Positions 33,129 to 41,988 of a stretch of 64,000 nt of DNA are shown piece by piece. The DNA comes from Rhizobium mongolense USDA 1844 (GTDB lineage Bacteria > Pseudomonadota > Alphaproteobacteria > Rhizobiales > Rhizobiaceae). The stretch covers positions 124,115 through 188,114 of the forward strand of contig NZ_ATTQ01000001.1 in NCBI RefSeq assembly GCF_000419765.1, given 5' to 3'. Each line of letters starts with the position of its first letter. Positions within the stretch are counted from its first letter, which is position 1. The notes under the pieces were generated by a model. The model worked only from the letters and a program-made list of their open reading frames with translations. It did no database searches and was not told where the DNA came from. Both the position numbers and the translations under genes were made by a program.

Positions 33129-33952
33129 GATTGCGAAACGTTCCCATCACGGCCTGGATCGGTATGTTCGGCATTGCAACCGCCTTCACTTGCGCGATCT
33201 TTGCGCCCTTGCTTGCCCCCTATGGCGAAACGGAAGTGGTCGGCAACGTCTGGCAGATAGCCGATGGCCAGTATTTCTTTGGGCTCGACAATCTCGGCCG
33301 CGACATCCTCTCCCGTCTGATCTTTGGCGCCCGCACGACGCTGTTTGTCGCGCTTGCCGCGACGATCATCTCCTTTTCGCTCGGCATCATCTTGAGCTTC
33401 ACAGCGGCCGTCTCGCGCGGATGGGTCGATATGGTCTTCTCACGATTCAACGATCTGATGATGTCGATCCCGACGCTGATCTTCGCGCTCGTCGTTCTCG
33501 CCGTGTTGCCACAGAACCTGATCGTGCTGATTCTCGTGATGGCGATTCTCGATTCCACCCGCGTTTACCGTCTCGGTCGGGCGGTCGCGCTTGATGTCGC
33601 CGTCATGGAGTTCGTCGAAGCAGCGAAATTGCGCGGCGAAGGCAAGATCTGGATCATCTTCCGCGAGATCCTGCCAAATACGCTGACACCATTGCTTGCC
33701 GAATTTGGCTTGCGCTTCGCCTTCTCGATCCTGTTCTTGTCGACGCTTTCCTTCCTCGGTCTCGGCATTCAGCCGCCGGCTGCCGATTGGGGCGGCATGG
33801 TCAAGGATAACAAGGACGGCATCATCTTCGGGATTTCCGCAGCCCTTGTTCCCGGTTCAGCGATCGCAGCTCTTGCCGTCTGCGTCAATCTCGTCGTGGA
33901 CTGGCTGTTGAAACGTACGTCCAGCCTCAAGGGAGGGCGCGGCGATGCCTGA
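33125..33952 (+). CDS. ABC transporter permease, DppC type
   Basis: A 275-residue permease of the oligopeptide C type. FGLDNLGRDILSRLIFGART is the hallmark FGTDxxGRDxxSR segment, and EFVEAAKLRGEGKIWIIFRE is the ATPase-docking loop. It overlaps the upstream permease by four bases and the ATPase gene by eight bases, so translation of the three is tightly coupled. It probably forms the heterodimeric channel with the preceding product. Confidence 0.85.
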   Translation: MRLRNVPITAWIGMFGIATAFTCAIFAPLLAPYGETEVVGNVWQIADGQYFFGLDNLGRDILSRLIFGARTTLFVALAATIISFSLGIILSFTAAVSRGWVDMVFSRFNDLMMSIPTLIFALVVLAVLPQNLIVLILVMAILDSTRVYRLGRAVALDVAVMEFVEAAKLRGEGKIWIIFREILPNTLTPLLAEFGLRFAFSILFLSTLSFLGLGIQPPAADWGGMVKDNKDGIIFGISAALVPGSAIAALAVCVNLVVDWLLKRTSSLKGGRGDA

Positions 33953-35576
33953 GCTTCTTTCCGTCCGCAATCTGAAAATCGAAGCGACCAGCTATCCCCC
34001 CGGCGAGCCGCCGAAGCGCGTGACGATCGTCGATGACGTGTCCTTCGACCTGAAAAGGGGCAAGGTTCTTGGCCTCATCGGCGAATCCGGCGCAGGCAAA
34101 TCGACGATCGGGCTTTCTGCCCTGGCCTACGGTCGAGGCGGTGCCGAAATTACAGGCGGCGAGGTTCGTCTCGACGGCCAGAATATTCTCGCACTCAACA
34201 GGGACGGTATCCGCCGGATCCGCGGTGCGCGCGTCTGCTATGTCGCACAGTCGGCGGCAGCCGCTTTCAATCCCGCACACCGGCTTGGCGATCAGGTGAT
34301 CGAGGCCTCGGTGAAACATGGGCTCATGACCAAAGAGGCAGCGAAGGAAAGGGCAATGTACCTATTTCGGGTGCTTGGCCTGCCGAACCCCGAGACCTTT
34401 GGAGATCGCTTTCCCCATCAGGTCTCCGGCGGCCAGCTGCAGCGCGCCATGACGGCCATGGCGCTCTGCCCCAATCCCGAACTCATCGTCTTTGACGAGC
34501 CGACGACAGCGCTTGACGTCACGACCCAGATCGATGTCCTTGCCGCTATCAAGCACGCGATCGAAAAGACACGCACGGCAGCACTCTACATCACCCACGA
34601 CCTCGCCGTGGTTGCTCAGATTTCCGACGACATCATGGTGCTGCGCTATGGAAAGCAGGTTGAGTATGGCGGCGTGCAACAGATCATCGAGGCGCCGCGG
34701 CAAGAGTATACGCGTGCCCTCGTCAATGTGCGTCAGGCTGCTCGAGAAGAAGCACCCGACCAGTCCGATACGCTCTTGAAGATAGACCATGTGAGCGCTG
34801 AATATTCCAACGGCTTCAAGGTACTGCACGATGTCTCGCTGCATGTTCCAAGGGGCCAGACGCTTGCTGTCGTCGGCGAATCCGGTTCCGGTAAGTCGAC
34901 ACTCGCGCGCGTCATCACCGGTCTTCTGCCGCCGAGCGAGGGCAAGGTGACTTTCAACGGCAATGCTTTGACGTCGAATGTCAAAAGTCGCTCGCATGAC
35001 GATCTGAGGCGCATCCAGCTGATCTACCAGATGGCCGACACGGCGATGAACCCGCGCCAGACCGTGCGCGACATCATCGGCCGGCCACTGACGTTCTATT
35101 ACGGCCTGCGCGGGGCGGCCAAGACCGCTCGGGTCAAGGAACTGCTCGATCAGATCGAGATGGGCAACGGCTTCATCGATCGCTACCCGGCGGAGCTTTC
35201 AGGGGGGCAGAAGCAACGTGTCGCCATTGCGCGGGCACTTGCCGCAAAACCGGAACTCATTCTCTGTGACGAGCCCACTTCAGCGCTCGATCCGCTGGTC
35301 GCGGAAGGCATCCTGAACCTTCTTCTGCGGCTGCAGGAAGATACGCAGCTTTCCTACATCTTCATCACCCACGATATCGCCATCGTGCGGGCGATCGCCG
35401 ACAGCGTTGCAGTGATGCATCGCGGCAAGCTCGTCCGCTTCGGACCAAAAGCCAAGGTGCTCTCCCCGCCATTCGACGACTATACCGATCTCTTGCTCAA
35501 ATCCGTACCCGAGATGGAGATCGGCTGGCTTGAGCGGGTGCTCACCACACGCAGGATGGAGAGCGCCGGCAACTGA
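33945..35576 (+). CDS. fused ABC transporter ATPase (DppD-DppF in one chain)
   Basis: A 543-residue protein with two complete nucleotide-binding domains. The first has Walker A GESGAGKST and signature VSGGQLQRA; the second has Walker A GESGSGKST and signature LSGGQKQR; Walker B regions read LIVFDEPTTALD and LILCDEPTSALD. It energises the family 5 importer encoded just upstream. Fusing D and F subunits is common in alphaproteobacteria. It closes the transporter operon; the CocE-type hydrolase begins 60 bases later. Confidence 0.9.
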   Translation: MPELLSVRNLKIEATSYPPGEPPKRVTIVDDVSFDLKRGKVLGLIGESGAGKSTIGLSALAYGRGGAEITGGEVRLDGQNILALNRDGIRRIRGARVCYVAQSAAAAFNPAHRLGDQVIEASVKHGLMTKEAAKERAMYLFRVLGLPNPETFGDRFPHQVSGGQLQRAMTAMALCPNPELIVFDEPTTALDVTTQIDVLAAIKHAIEKTRTAALYITHDLAVVAQISDDIMVLRYGKQVEYGGVQQIIEAPRQEYTRALVNVRQAAREEAPDQSDTLLKIDHVSAEYSNGFKVLHDVSLHVPRGQTLAVVGESGSGKSTLARVITGLLPPSEGKVTFNGNALTSNVKSRSHDDLRRIQLIYQMADTAMNPRQTVRDIIGRPLTFYYGLRGAAKTARVKELLDQIEMGNGFIDRYPAELSGGQKQRVAIARALAAKPELILCDEPTSALDPLVAEGILNLLLRLQEDTQLSYIFITHDIAIVRAIADSVAVMHRGKLVRFGPKAKVLSPPFDDYTDLLLKSVPEMEIGWLERVLTTRRMESAGN

Positions 35577-35636
35577 ATTCAGGGGGCGGATTGTTCCCAT
35601 CGGTTCAATTCCTCCGCATTTGCTGACCAGGACACC

Positions 35637-37640
35637 ATGACCGAACGCGGCTTCACGACCATCGAAAACCATTGGATCGCCCTGAAGGACGGTACGCAGC
35701 TTGCAGCGCGCATCTGGATGCCCGACGACGCGGTGGCCGATCCCGTCCCGGCAGTCTTCGAGTTCTTGCCTTACCGCAAGCGCGACGGAACCAGCCTTCG
35801 TGATGAATCGACCTATCCCGTCTTCGCCGCTGCGGGCATTGCAGGGGTGCGCGTCGACATCAGAGGCTCAGGCGAATCCGACGATGTCATTGACGGCGAA
35901 TATACCGAGCTCGAACTCGCCAATGCCTGTGAACTGATCGCCTGGATCGCTGCTCAGCCCTGGTCGAACGGTTCTGTCGGCATGATGGGTATCTCCTGGG
36001 GCGGTTTTAACAGTCTTCAGGTCGCAGCCCTTCGCCCGCCGGCTCTTAAAGCGATCATCTCCATCGCTTCGACGGTCGATCGTTTTAACGATGACATCCA
36101 TTACAAGAACGGGTGCCATCTTTCGGCTCAGCTTTCCTGGGCCGCAACCATGCTCGGTTATCAATCACGCCCGCCGGATCCTGCAATCGTCGGCGACCGC
36201 TGGAAGGAAATGTGGCTGCAGCGCCTTAAGAACGAACCCTTCTTCATGGAAGAGTGGCTCAAGCATCAGCGCAAGGATGAGTTCTGGCGTCATGGCTCGA
36301 TTTCGGAAGATTTTTCCCGCGTCGACATTCCCGCACTTGTCATCGCCGGTTGGGCCGATGGCTACCGCAACACGCCGCTGATGGCGGTGGAAGGTCTCGG
36401 TGGCAAGGTGAAGGCGCTCATCGGGCCTTGGGTTCACAAATACCCGCATTTCGCCTGGCCAAAGCCACGTACCGACTTTCACGGGGAGGCAATCGCCTGG
36501 TGGAACCGCTGGCTGCGTGGCGACAAAAACGGCGCCGATGCGCTGCCGCAAGTGCGCGCCTATATCCTCGACGCCATCCGGCCGGCGCGGCGCCGCGATT
36601 TCGACCCCGGCTTCTGGATCGCCAAGGATGTCTGGGAGCCGCCAAAGATGCAGTGCTTTTATGTCGAGCAGTTCGGCCGGCTGACCGAGGGGATGCCGAT
36701 CCCCCAGGCGCCGGAGCATCCCGTCTATCTCCGTTCACCGCTCGATACTGGCACTGCGTCAGGCGAATATTTCACGCTGAAGCCGGATGCGGAGATGGCT
36801 CTCGACCAGCGCGGCGACGATGCAGGGTCCCTCGTTTTCGAGACCGTGCCGATTGCCGAGGACCATGACTATCTCGGCCGGCCGGAACTCACTCTCTCTC
36901 TTCGCTCAGAGGCGGCGACCGCCAATCTTTGCGCGCGTCTGGTCGATGTTCATCCCGATGGGACAGCGACACGCATCTCGTTCGGCGTGCTCAACCTTGC
37001 TCATCGCGACAGCAATGCCAGGCCGCAAGCGCTGAAGACGGGAGAACGGACCACGGTGCGCGTCGTCCTTGATGCCTGCGGCTATCGCGTCCGCCGCGGT
37101 CACCGCATCCGCCTTTCAGTCTCGACTGCCTATTGGCCGCTGATACTGCCGCCTCCGCAAGACGCTGGCGTGAGCATCGATATTGCCTCGATCGGCCTTG
37201 CGCTTCCCAAACTCGGCGACCATCAACAGATCGAGATGAAGGCGCCTGACGATCCTGATCCACTTCCGAAGTATGTCGAGCACGTTCCTGCTGCCACGAA
37301 AAGACAGGTCGTCCGTGACCTCTGCGCCAATTTTACCCATTATCAGATCCATGAGGACACCGGTCTTTTCGAGCATCCCGAGACCGGGCTTTCGACGCGG
37401 CAGCTGAGGCAAGAAGTCTGGTCGATCGCACCCGACGATCCTCTCTCGATGACCGGCACTTCAACGTGGACATGTGACATGCAGCGGCCCGGCTGGTCTG
37501 TCCGCACCGTGTCGACGGCCAGCATCTCCTGCACAAAGACGAGTTGGATGATCCGCGCCGTTGTCACGGCCTATGAAGGCGAGACTCAGGTCTTTGAAAA
37601 GATCTTCTCAGAAAAGCAGATCCCGCGGGACCTGATGTAA
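35637..37640 (+). CDS. CocE/NonD family hydrolase (X-Pro dipeptidyl-peptidase-like)
   Basis: A 667-residue serine hydrolase. The alpha/beta core carries the nucleophile elbow GISWGG with Ser120, and a C-terminal jelly-roll domain begins near residue 400 (DYLGRPELTLSLRSEAATAN). Relatives include cocaine esterase and X-prolyl dipeptidyl aminopeptidase. No signal peptide is visible, so it is cytoplasmic. It follows a peptide-type ABC importer, so it may hydrolyse an imported ester or peptide conjugate. A carnitine-ester role would be attractive but is only a guess. It converges with the next gene, two bases apart. Confidence 0.8.
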   Translation: MTERGFTTIENHWIALKDGTQLAARIWMPDDAVADPVPAVFEFLPYRKRDGTSLRDESTYPVFAAAGIAGVRVDIRGSGESDDVIDGEYTELELANACELIAWIAAQPWSNGSVGMMGISWGGFNSLQVAALRPPALKAIISIASTVDRFNDDIHYKNGCHLSAQLSWAATMLGYQSRPPDPAIVGDRWKEMWLQRLKNEPFFMEEWLKHQRKDEFWRHGSISEDFSRVDIPALVIAGWADGYRNTPLMAVEGLGGKVKALIGPWVHKYPHFAWPKPRTDFHGEAIAWWNRWLRGDKNGADALPQVRAYILDAIRPARRRDFDPGFWIAKDVWEPPKMQCFYVEQFGRLTEGMPIPQAPEHPVYLRSPLDTGTASGEYFTLKPDAEMALDQRGDDAGSLVFETVPIAEDHDYLGRPELTLSLRSEAATANLCARLVDVHPDGTATRISFGVLNLAHRDSNARPQALKTGERTTVRVVLDACGYRVRRGHRIRLSVSTAYWPLILPPPQDAGVSIDIASIGLALPKLGDHQQIEMKAPDDPDPLPKYVEHVPAATKRQVVRDLCANFTHYQIHEDTGLFEHPETGLSTRQLRQEVWSIAPDDPLSMTGTSTWTCDMQRPGWSVRTVSTASISCTKTSWMIRAVVTAYEGETQVFEKIFSEKQIPRDLM

Positions 37641-37642
37641 TG

Positions 37643-38557
37643 TCATGCTGCAGCAAAGCGGCTGGCGGCCTCGCACACTGCCCGAAAGCCCAGGCGGGCT
37701 CCATCGCTCATATGACGCGCTCTGAGCCAGGCGTGCACCAATTGCGGCTCTTCGCGGAACCAGACCTCCACACCGGCCTTCGCAAGCTTGGCCGCGTAGT
37801 GGCGGCCATCGTCGCGCAGCGGATCGAAATGAGCGACGGTGATAAAGGCGGGCGGCAGCTCCGCAAATGAGGCGGCGGCAAGGGGTTCGGCGACAGGATC
37901 GCCTGGCGGAGCCTTCAGGCTTGTGCGGTAATAGGCGACGTCCGACGTTCTCAGCCCCGGTGCATTTTCCATTTCACTGTAGGAACCGGATACAAGGTCT
38001 CCACCAAGCGTCGGATAGATCAGCACCTGGCCAGCAATGCCGAGCAATCGCTGCTGCCGCGCTCTGATCGCCAATCCAGCGGCAAGATTGCCGCCAGCAC
38101 TGTCGCCGATCAGCACGACCTGCCTGCCTGAGACGAGCAGGTGTTTCAACACCTCGAAACAATCATCCGTTTGCGCCGGCCATCGATATTCGGGCGCAAG
38201 GCGATAATCGACCGAAATGAGTTCGGCACCGGCAAAATCAGCAATCTCGGCGCAGATCGCATGATGGCTCTCAAGCGATCCCACCACAAAGCCGCCGCCA
38301 TGCAGATAAAGCAGGACAGTCTCTGTCCTGATCGCCTTCGGCCGATAACGCCGTGTCGCGATCCTGTCGAGAACGAGGGCATCTTCAGTCGTCAGTCCCT
38401 CAGGCAGGGGCTGGTCGAAACGCGCACACAGAGCATCGTACCATTGCCTTTGCTGGGAAATGGGAGCCGCCACCGCATCAGCGGGATAGAAGCTGTCACA
38501 GATTGCGAGGAACTGCAAAATCCCTGTCTCTGTCGGCATCGGTTGCTGCACAGGCAT
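37643..38557 (-). CDS. alpha/beta hydrolase fold-3 (HSL-type) esterase
   Basis: A 304-residue hormone-sensitive-lipase-type esterase. HGGGFVVGS is the oxyanion-hole motif, GDSAGGN carries the nucleophilic Ser, DPLRDDG the Asp, and VHAWLR the His. These enzymes cleave short acyl esters in the cytoplasm. A longer in-frame extension to 38845 overlaps the Lrp gene on the same strand and lacks a good start; 38557 begins 18 residues before a plausible N-terminal helix. The Lrp regulator lies 74 bases upstream on the same strand. Confidence 0.8.
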   Translation of the reverse strand: MPVQQPMPTETGILQFLAICDSFYPADAVAAPISQQRQWYDALCARFDQPLPEGLTTEDALVLDRIATRRYRPKAIRTETVLLYLHGGGFVVGSLESHHAICAEIADFAGAELISVDYRLAPEYRWPAQTDDCFEVLKHLLVSGRQVVLIGDSAGGNLAAGLAIRARQQRLLGIAGQVLIYPTLGGDLVSGSYSEMENAPGLRTSDVAYYRTSLKAPPGDPVAEPLAAASFAELPPAFITVAHFDPLRDDGRHYAAKLAKAGVEVWFREEPQLVHAWLRARHMSDGARLGFRAVCEAASRFAAA

Positions 38558-38631
38558 ACCTCTTCTCGGTCGACGTTGCGTCCGTTTTTTGCTCTGGTAA
38601 AATCCGCTTGATCGGCTTTGTGCTGGAATTC

Positions 38632-39108
38632 CTAAACCCGGTGGATCAGCGTGCGCCCGATGAATTTCGGCGGCTCGCCGCGCAAAACGAGGGACGTTGT
38701 TACGGCCCCGAACCTCGCGATTGAATCCACGATCGTCTCGAGGTCTCCCGGTGACGGGACCAGAACCTTCAAGAAAAAGCAGTCCTCTCCCGTCAGCCGC
38801 AGCACTTCTATGACATGCGGCATTTCGGAAAATTGCTTCAGACATGCGCGGATGTGCTCATGCGTCGTGCGAAGGCGCACGACCGCCATCATTCCCAATC
38901 CCAGCCGGGCGGCATCGATACGTGCTCCGTATCCGGCGATGATCCCACGGTCTTCCAGCCGCTTTACCCTCTCCGACGTCGCCGGTTGAGACAATCCAAT
39001 CTTGCGCCCAAGTTCCGAAATCGCAATCCGTCCGTCCTCCTGCAATGCTTCAATAATGGCAATATCGGTCGGATCGAGCAGGAAGCGGCCGTTTTGGGCG
39101 GGTGTCAT
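38632..39108 (-). CDS. Lrp/AsnC-family transcriptional regulator
   Basis: A 158-residue regulator. The N-terminal helix-turn-helix (DIAIIEALQEDGRIAISELG, then LSQPATSERVKRLEDRGIIA) is followed by the RAM ligand-binding domain (VIEVLRLTGEDCFFLKVLVP is the hallmark strand region). Such proteins sense amino acids or related small molecules. It is upstream of the esterase and divergent from the RBBP9-type hydrolase gene, with about 100 bases between. It probably controls one or both. Confidence 0.87.
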   Translation of the reverse strand: MTPAQNGRFLLDPTDIAIIEALQEDGRIAISELGRKIGLSQPATSERVKRLEDRGIIAGYGARIDAARLGLGMMAVVRLRTTHEHIRACLKQFSEMPHVIEVLRLTGEDCFFLKVLVPSPGDLETIVDSIARFGAVTTSLVLRGEPPKFIGRTLIHRV

Positions 39109-39210
39109 GCTTTGACCTTTAGTTCATCGGAAATCGGATGTGTTTTCCGATGATTGCCTATTCCAGAGACAGATGGAAGACGCCATCTTCCCGGCGTGAA
39201 AGGAGAAAAC

Positions 39211-39756
39211 ATGGCCGACATCATCATTCTGCCCGGTATTGGAGGATCAGGGGAGACACATTGGCAAACGCATTGGGAGCGGACAAATCCCCGGGCGATC
39301 CGTTTTCAACCGAAGAGCTGGGATAAGCCGGATTTACCGGACTGGGCCGCAGCGCTGGAGCGAACCGTCGCCGCCACCAAAAATGCGCCGCTGCTGGTGG
39401 CGCACAGCCTGGCGTGCCTTCTGGTCGTCCATTGGCAGCGCATTTCTTCTCTTCCCGTAGCAGGCGCCTTTCTTGTGGCAGTTCCCGATCCACAGTCCGA
39501 TGCCTTTCCAGCGGAGGCTGCCGGTTTCGGCGGCCCACCTGAAGGCAAGCTCCGTTTTCCCTCTCTCGTCATTGCAAGTGCTGATGATCCTTATGGCAAG
39601 ATTGAATATGCCCGGATGCGGGCGGCCGAATGGGGCAGCCACATTGTCGAGGTCGGAGCGGTCGGCCATATCAACGGCCGCAGTGGGCTTGAGGACTGGC
39701 CGAGTGGGCTAGCCCTGTTCCAGGCCTTTGCCGCGAGCATTTCCAAGAGAGCATGA
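39211..39756 (+). CDS. RBBP9/YdeN-family alpha/beta hydrolase
   Basis: A 181-residue small serine hydrolase. The N-terminal ILPGIGGSGETHWQTHWE segment is the RBBP9/YdeN hallmark, VAHSLACLLV carries the nucleophile, SADDPYG the Asp, and GAVGHINGRSGL the His. The physiological substrate of this family is unknown. The start has AGGAGA. It is divergent from the Lrp regulator and convergent with the GntR regulator. Confidence 0.85.
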   Translation: MADIIILPGIGGSGETHWQTHWERTNPRAIRFQPKSWDKPDLPDWAAALERTVAATKNAPLLVAHSLACLLVVHWQRISSLPVAGAFLVAVPDPQSDAFPAEAAGFGGPPEGKLRFPSLVIASADDPYGKIEYARMRAAEWGSHIVEVGAVGHINGRSGLEDWPSGLALFQAFAASISKRA

Positions 39757-39845
39757 GCAAGCGACTGCTGCCGAGTGGCGGCTCCAACGAACCTTCATCC
39801 GTAAGGCCGCTCGGATATCTGTAGTGATGAAGCCACGTGAGTGAA

Positions 39846-40568
39846 CTATTTCGTGTAGAGCGCCCGCGAGCGTTCGAGATGCTTCAGAACCGCTGCCTCA
39901 GCACCATCGGCGTCGTTTGCGGCAAGCCGCTCAAGGATTTCCTCGTGCTCGACCAGTGTAAGCTTTTCCTTACCGGTCCAGATGAGCATTTCGGTGTGAT
40001 ATTCCTTCAGCCATGCGAGCATTGCCTCACTCACTGCGACGAATATCGGATTGCCGGAAATCTGAGCGATGCGCGTATGAAACTGCATATCCGCGGCGAT
40101 GAATTCTTCTGCATGGCCCAATGCGCGGCGCTGGCGGTCGATAATGTCGCGAAGCTCGTCGACGTCGCTCTGCTTGGTACGTTGAGCGGCCTCCCGCGCC
40201 ATGCCCCGTTCGAAGAAAATTCGGGCGCTCTTCAGATGCTCCAGGGAATCGGCCGACTGGGACAGCATGATCTTCGCGGTCAAATCGACCTGACGGAAGA
40301 TCGATCGAGCCGTCAGTTGCAGTACCTTGGCTCGTTCACCATGGGAAATGTTCACGAGCCCCTTATTGGCAAGTGACTGCATCGCTTCGCGGATTGCAGG
40401 ACGACCAACGCCAAAGCGCTCCATGAGAACGCGTTCGGACGGCATTTCATCGCCAGGCTGAAGTTCGCCTGACGTAATCATCCGCTCGAGTCGATCAAAC
40501 ACTTCGTCGGACAGTTTCCGGCGGACGATCTGTTCGATGGGTTGTGTCATGAGGTCTCGCTGGCTCAA
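39846..40568 (-). CDS. GntR regulator of the NanR type, probable controller of the apiose operons
   Basis: A 240-residue FCD-type GntR protein resembling E. coli NanR: RRKLSDEVFDRLERMI leads into the winged helix, PSERVLMERFGVGRPAIREA is the recognition region, NKGLVNISHGERAKV follows, and NPIFVAVSEAMLAWLKEY lies in the effector domain. It is divergent from the RuBisCO-like gene. The element ACTCATTATACCA, whose complement contains GGTATA like the E. coli NanR repeat, occurs in front of both plus-strand apiose units. A TTG at 40568 with AGGAGGAG is the best start; ATG 40550 is the alternative. Confidence 0.82.
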   Translation of the reverse strand: MSQRDLMTQPIEQIVRRKLSDEVFDRLERMITSGELQPGDEMPSERVLMERFGVGRPAIREAMQSLANKGLVNISHGERAKVLQLTARSIFRQVDLTAKIMLSQSADSLEHLKSARIFFERGMAREAAQRTKQSDVDELRDIIDRQRRALGHAEEFIAADMQFHTRIAQISGNPIFVAVSEAMLAWLKEYHTEMLIWTGKEKLTLVEHEEILERLAANDADGAEAAVLKHLERSRALYTK

Positions 40569-40657
40569 AATGTCTCCTCCTACCATCTTCCATGCCGAGA
40601 ACAAAGCTCAGCCCGAAATTCGCGCATCGAAAGATTCCACTTTTCATCAATTGGAAT

Positions 40658-40670
40658 ACTCATTATACCA
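40658..40670. promoter_or_regulatory. candidate GntR/NanR-like operator, copy 1
   Basis: ACTCATTATACCA occurs here and again, identically, at 43628-43640. TATACC within it could serve as a -10 hexamer, so a repressor bound here would block the promoter of the RuBisCO-like gene. It lies between the divergent NanR-like gene and that gene. Confidence 0.6.
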
Positions 40671-40726
40671 CATCATAAGTTGACGCCATGACAATCGTTC
40701 GTGGCGAGAGGAGCAACCTGCACGTC

Positions 40727-41983
40727 ATGATGATTACGCTGACCTACCGCATCGAGACGCCTGGGAGCGTCGAATCAATGGCGGACAAGATCGCAAGCGA
40801 CCAGTCGACCGGAACCTTCGTGCCCGTTCCGGGTGAAACCGAGGAGCTGAAATCGCGTGTCGCCGCTCGAGTGCTGGCGATCCGCCGCCTCGGCGATGCA
40901 GGCCGTCCAACATGGCCGGAGGTTGGCCCCGGCACTCTGCTCCACCGCGCCGATGTCGACATCGCCTTCCCGCTGGACGCGATCGGCACAGATCTTTCGG
41001 CCCTGATGACCATCGCGATCGGAGGCGTCTATTCCATCAAGGGCATGACCGGCATTCGCATCGTCGACATGAAGCTGCCGGACGCCTTCAAGGATGCCCA
41101 TCCAGGACCGCAGTTCGGCATTCCTGGAAGTCGCCGCCTGACCGGGGTAGAAGCCCGTCCGATCATCGGAACGATCGTCAAGCCGGCCCTTGGCCTGCGG
41201 CCGCACGAAACGGCGGAGCTTGTCGGCGAACTCATCAAATCCGGTGTCGACTTCATCAAGGATGACGAGAAGCTGATGAGCCCGGCCTATTCGCCGCTCA
41301 AGGATCGTGTCGCAGCGATCATGCCGCGTATTCTGGATCACCAACAGAAGACCGGCAAGAAGGTCATGTATGCATTCGGCATCTCGCATGCCGACCCCGA
41401 CGAAATGATGCGCAACCACGACATCGTCGCCAAGGCCGGCGGCAACTGCGCCGTCGTCAACATCAACTCGATCGGCTTCGGCGGTATGTGTTTTCTTCGA
41501 AAGCGTTCCAATCTGGTGCTGCATGCGCATCGCAACGGTTGGGACGTGCTGACGCGCGACCCTGGCGCCGGCATGGACTTCAAGGTCTACCAGCAATTTT
41601 GGCGACTGCTCGGCGTCGACCAGTTCCAGATCAACGGCATCCGGGTAAAATACTGGGAACCGGACGAAAGCTTCATTGCATCGTTCAAGGCCGTCACCAC
41701 GCCGCTCTTCGACGCCTCCGATCGCCCGCTTCCGGTTGCTGGATCCGGTCAGTGGGGAGGACAGGCCCCGGAGACCTACCAACGAACCGGCCGTACCACC
41801 GACCTTCTCTACCTTTGCGGCGGCGGCATCGTCAGTCATCCCGGCGGACCGGCGGCCGGCGTTCGGGCGGTACAGCAGGCCTGGCAGGCCGCAGTCGCCG
41901 ACATACCACTGGAGGCCTACGCGAAGGATCATCCGGAACTTGCGGCTTCCATTGCAAAATTCAGTGACGGAAAAGGCGCCTGA
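40727..41983 (+). CDS. oiaX: RuBisCO-like protein, probable 3-oxo-isoapionate-4-phosphate decarboxylase (OiaX)
   Basis: A 418-residue form IV RuBisCO-like protein. Lys152 (GTIVKPALGL) and the metal-binding, carbamylated-lysine type motif at Lys178 (FIKDDEK) are both kept, as is GISHADPDE. Its neighbours are the D-apionate pathway genes: DUF1537 kinase, ApnO, ApsD and ApnL. In that pathway, RuBisCO-like proteins act on 3-oxo-isoapionate 4-phosphate, either decarboxylating it (OiaX, giving L-erythrulose 1-phosphate) or cleaving it by transcarboxylation/hydrolysis (OiaT). I favour OiaX, but sequence reading alone does not separate the two. ATG 40727 matches the natural N-terminus better than ATG 40688. 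Confidence 0.82.
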   Translation: MMITLTYRIETPGSVESMADKIASDQSTGTFVPVPGETEELKSRVAARVLAIRRLGDAGRPTWPEVGPGTLLHRADVDIAFPLDAIGTDLSALMTIAIGGVYSIKGMTGIRIVDMKLPDAFKDAHPGPQFGIPGSRRLTGVEARPIIGTIVKPALGLRPHETAELVGELIKSGVDFIKDDEKLMSPAYSPLKDRVAAIMPRILDHQQKTGKKVMYAFGISHADPDEMMRNHDIVAKAGGNCAVVNINSIGFGGMCFLRKRSNLVLHAHRNGWDVLTRDPGAGMDFKVYQQFWRLLGVDQFQINGIRVKYWEPDESFIASFKAVTTPLFDASDRPLPVAGSGQWGGQAPETYQRTGRTTDLLYLCGGGIVSHPGGPAAGVRAVQQAWQAAVADIPLEAYAKDHPELAASIAKFSDGKGA

Positions 41984-41988
41984 TCGCG

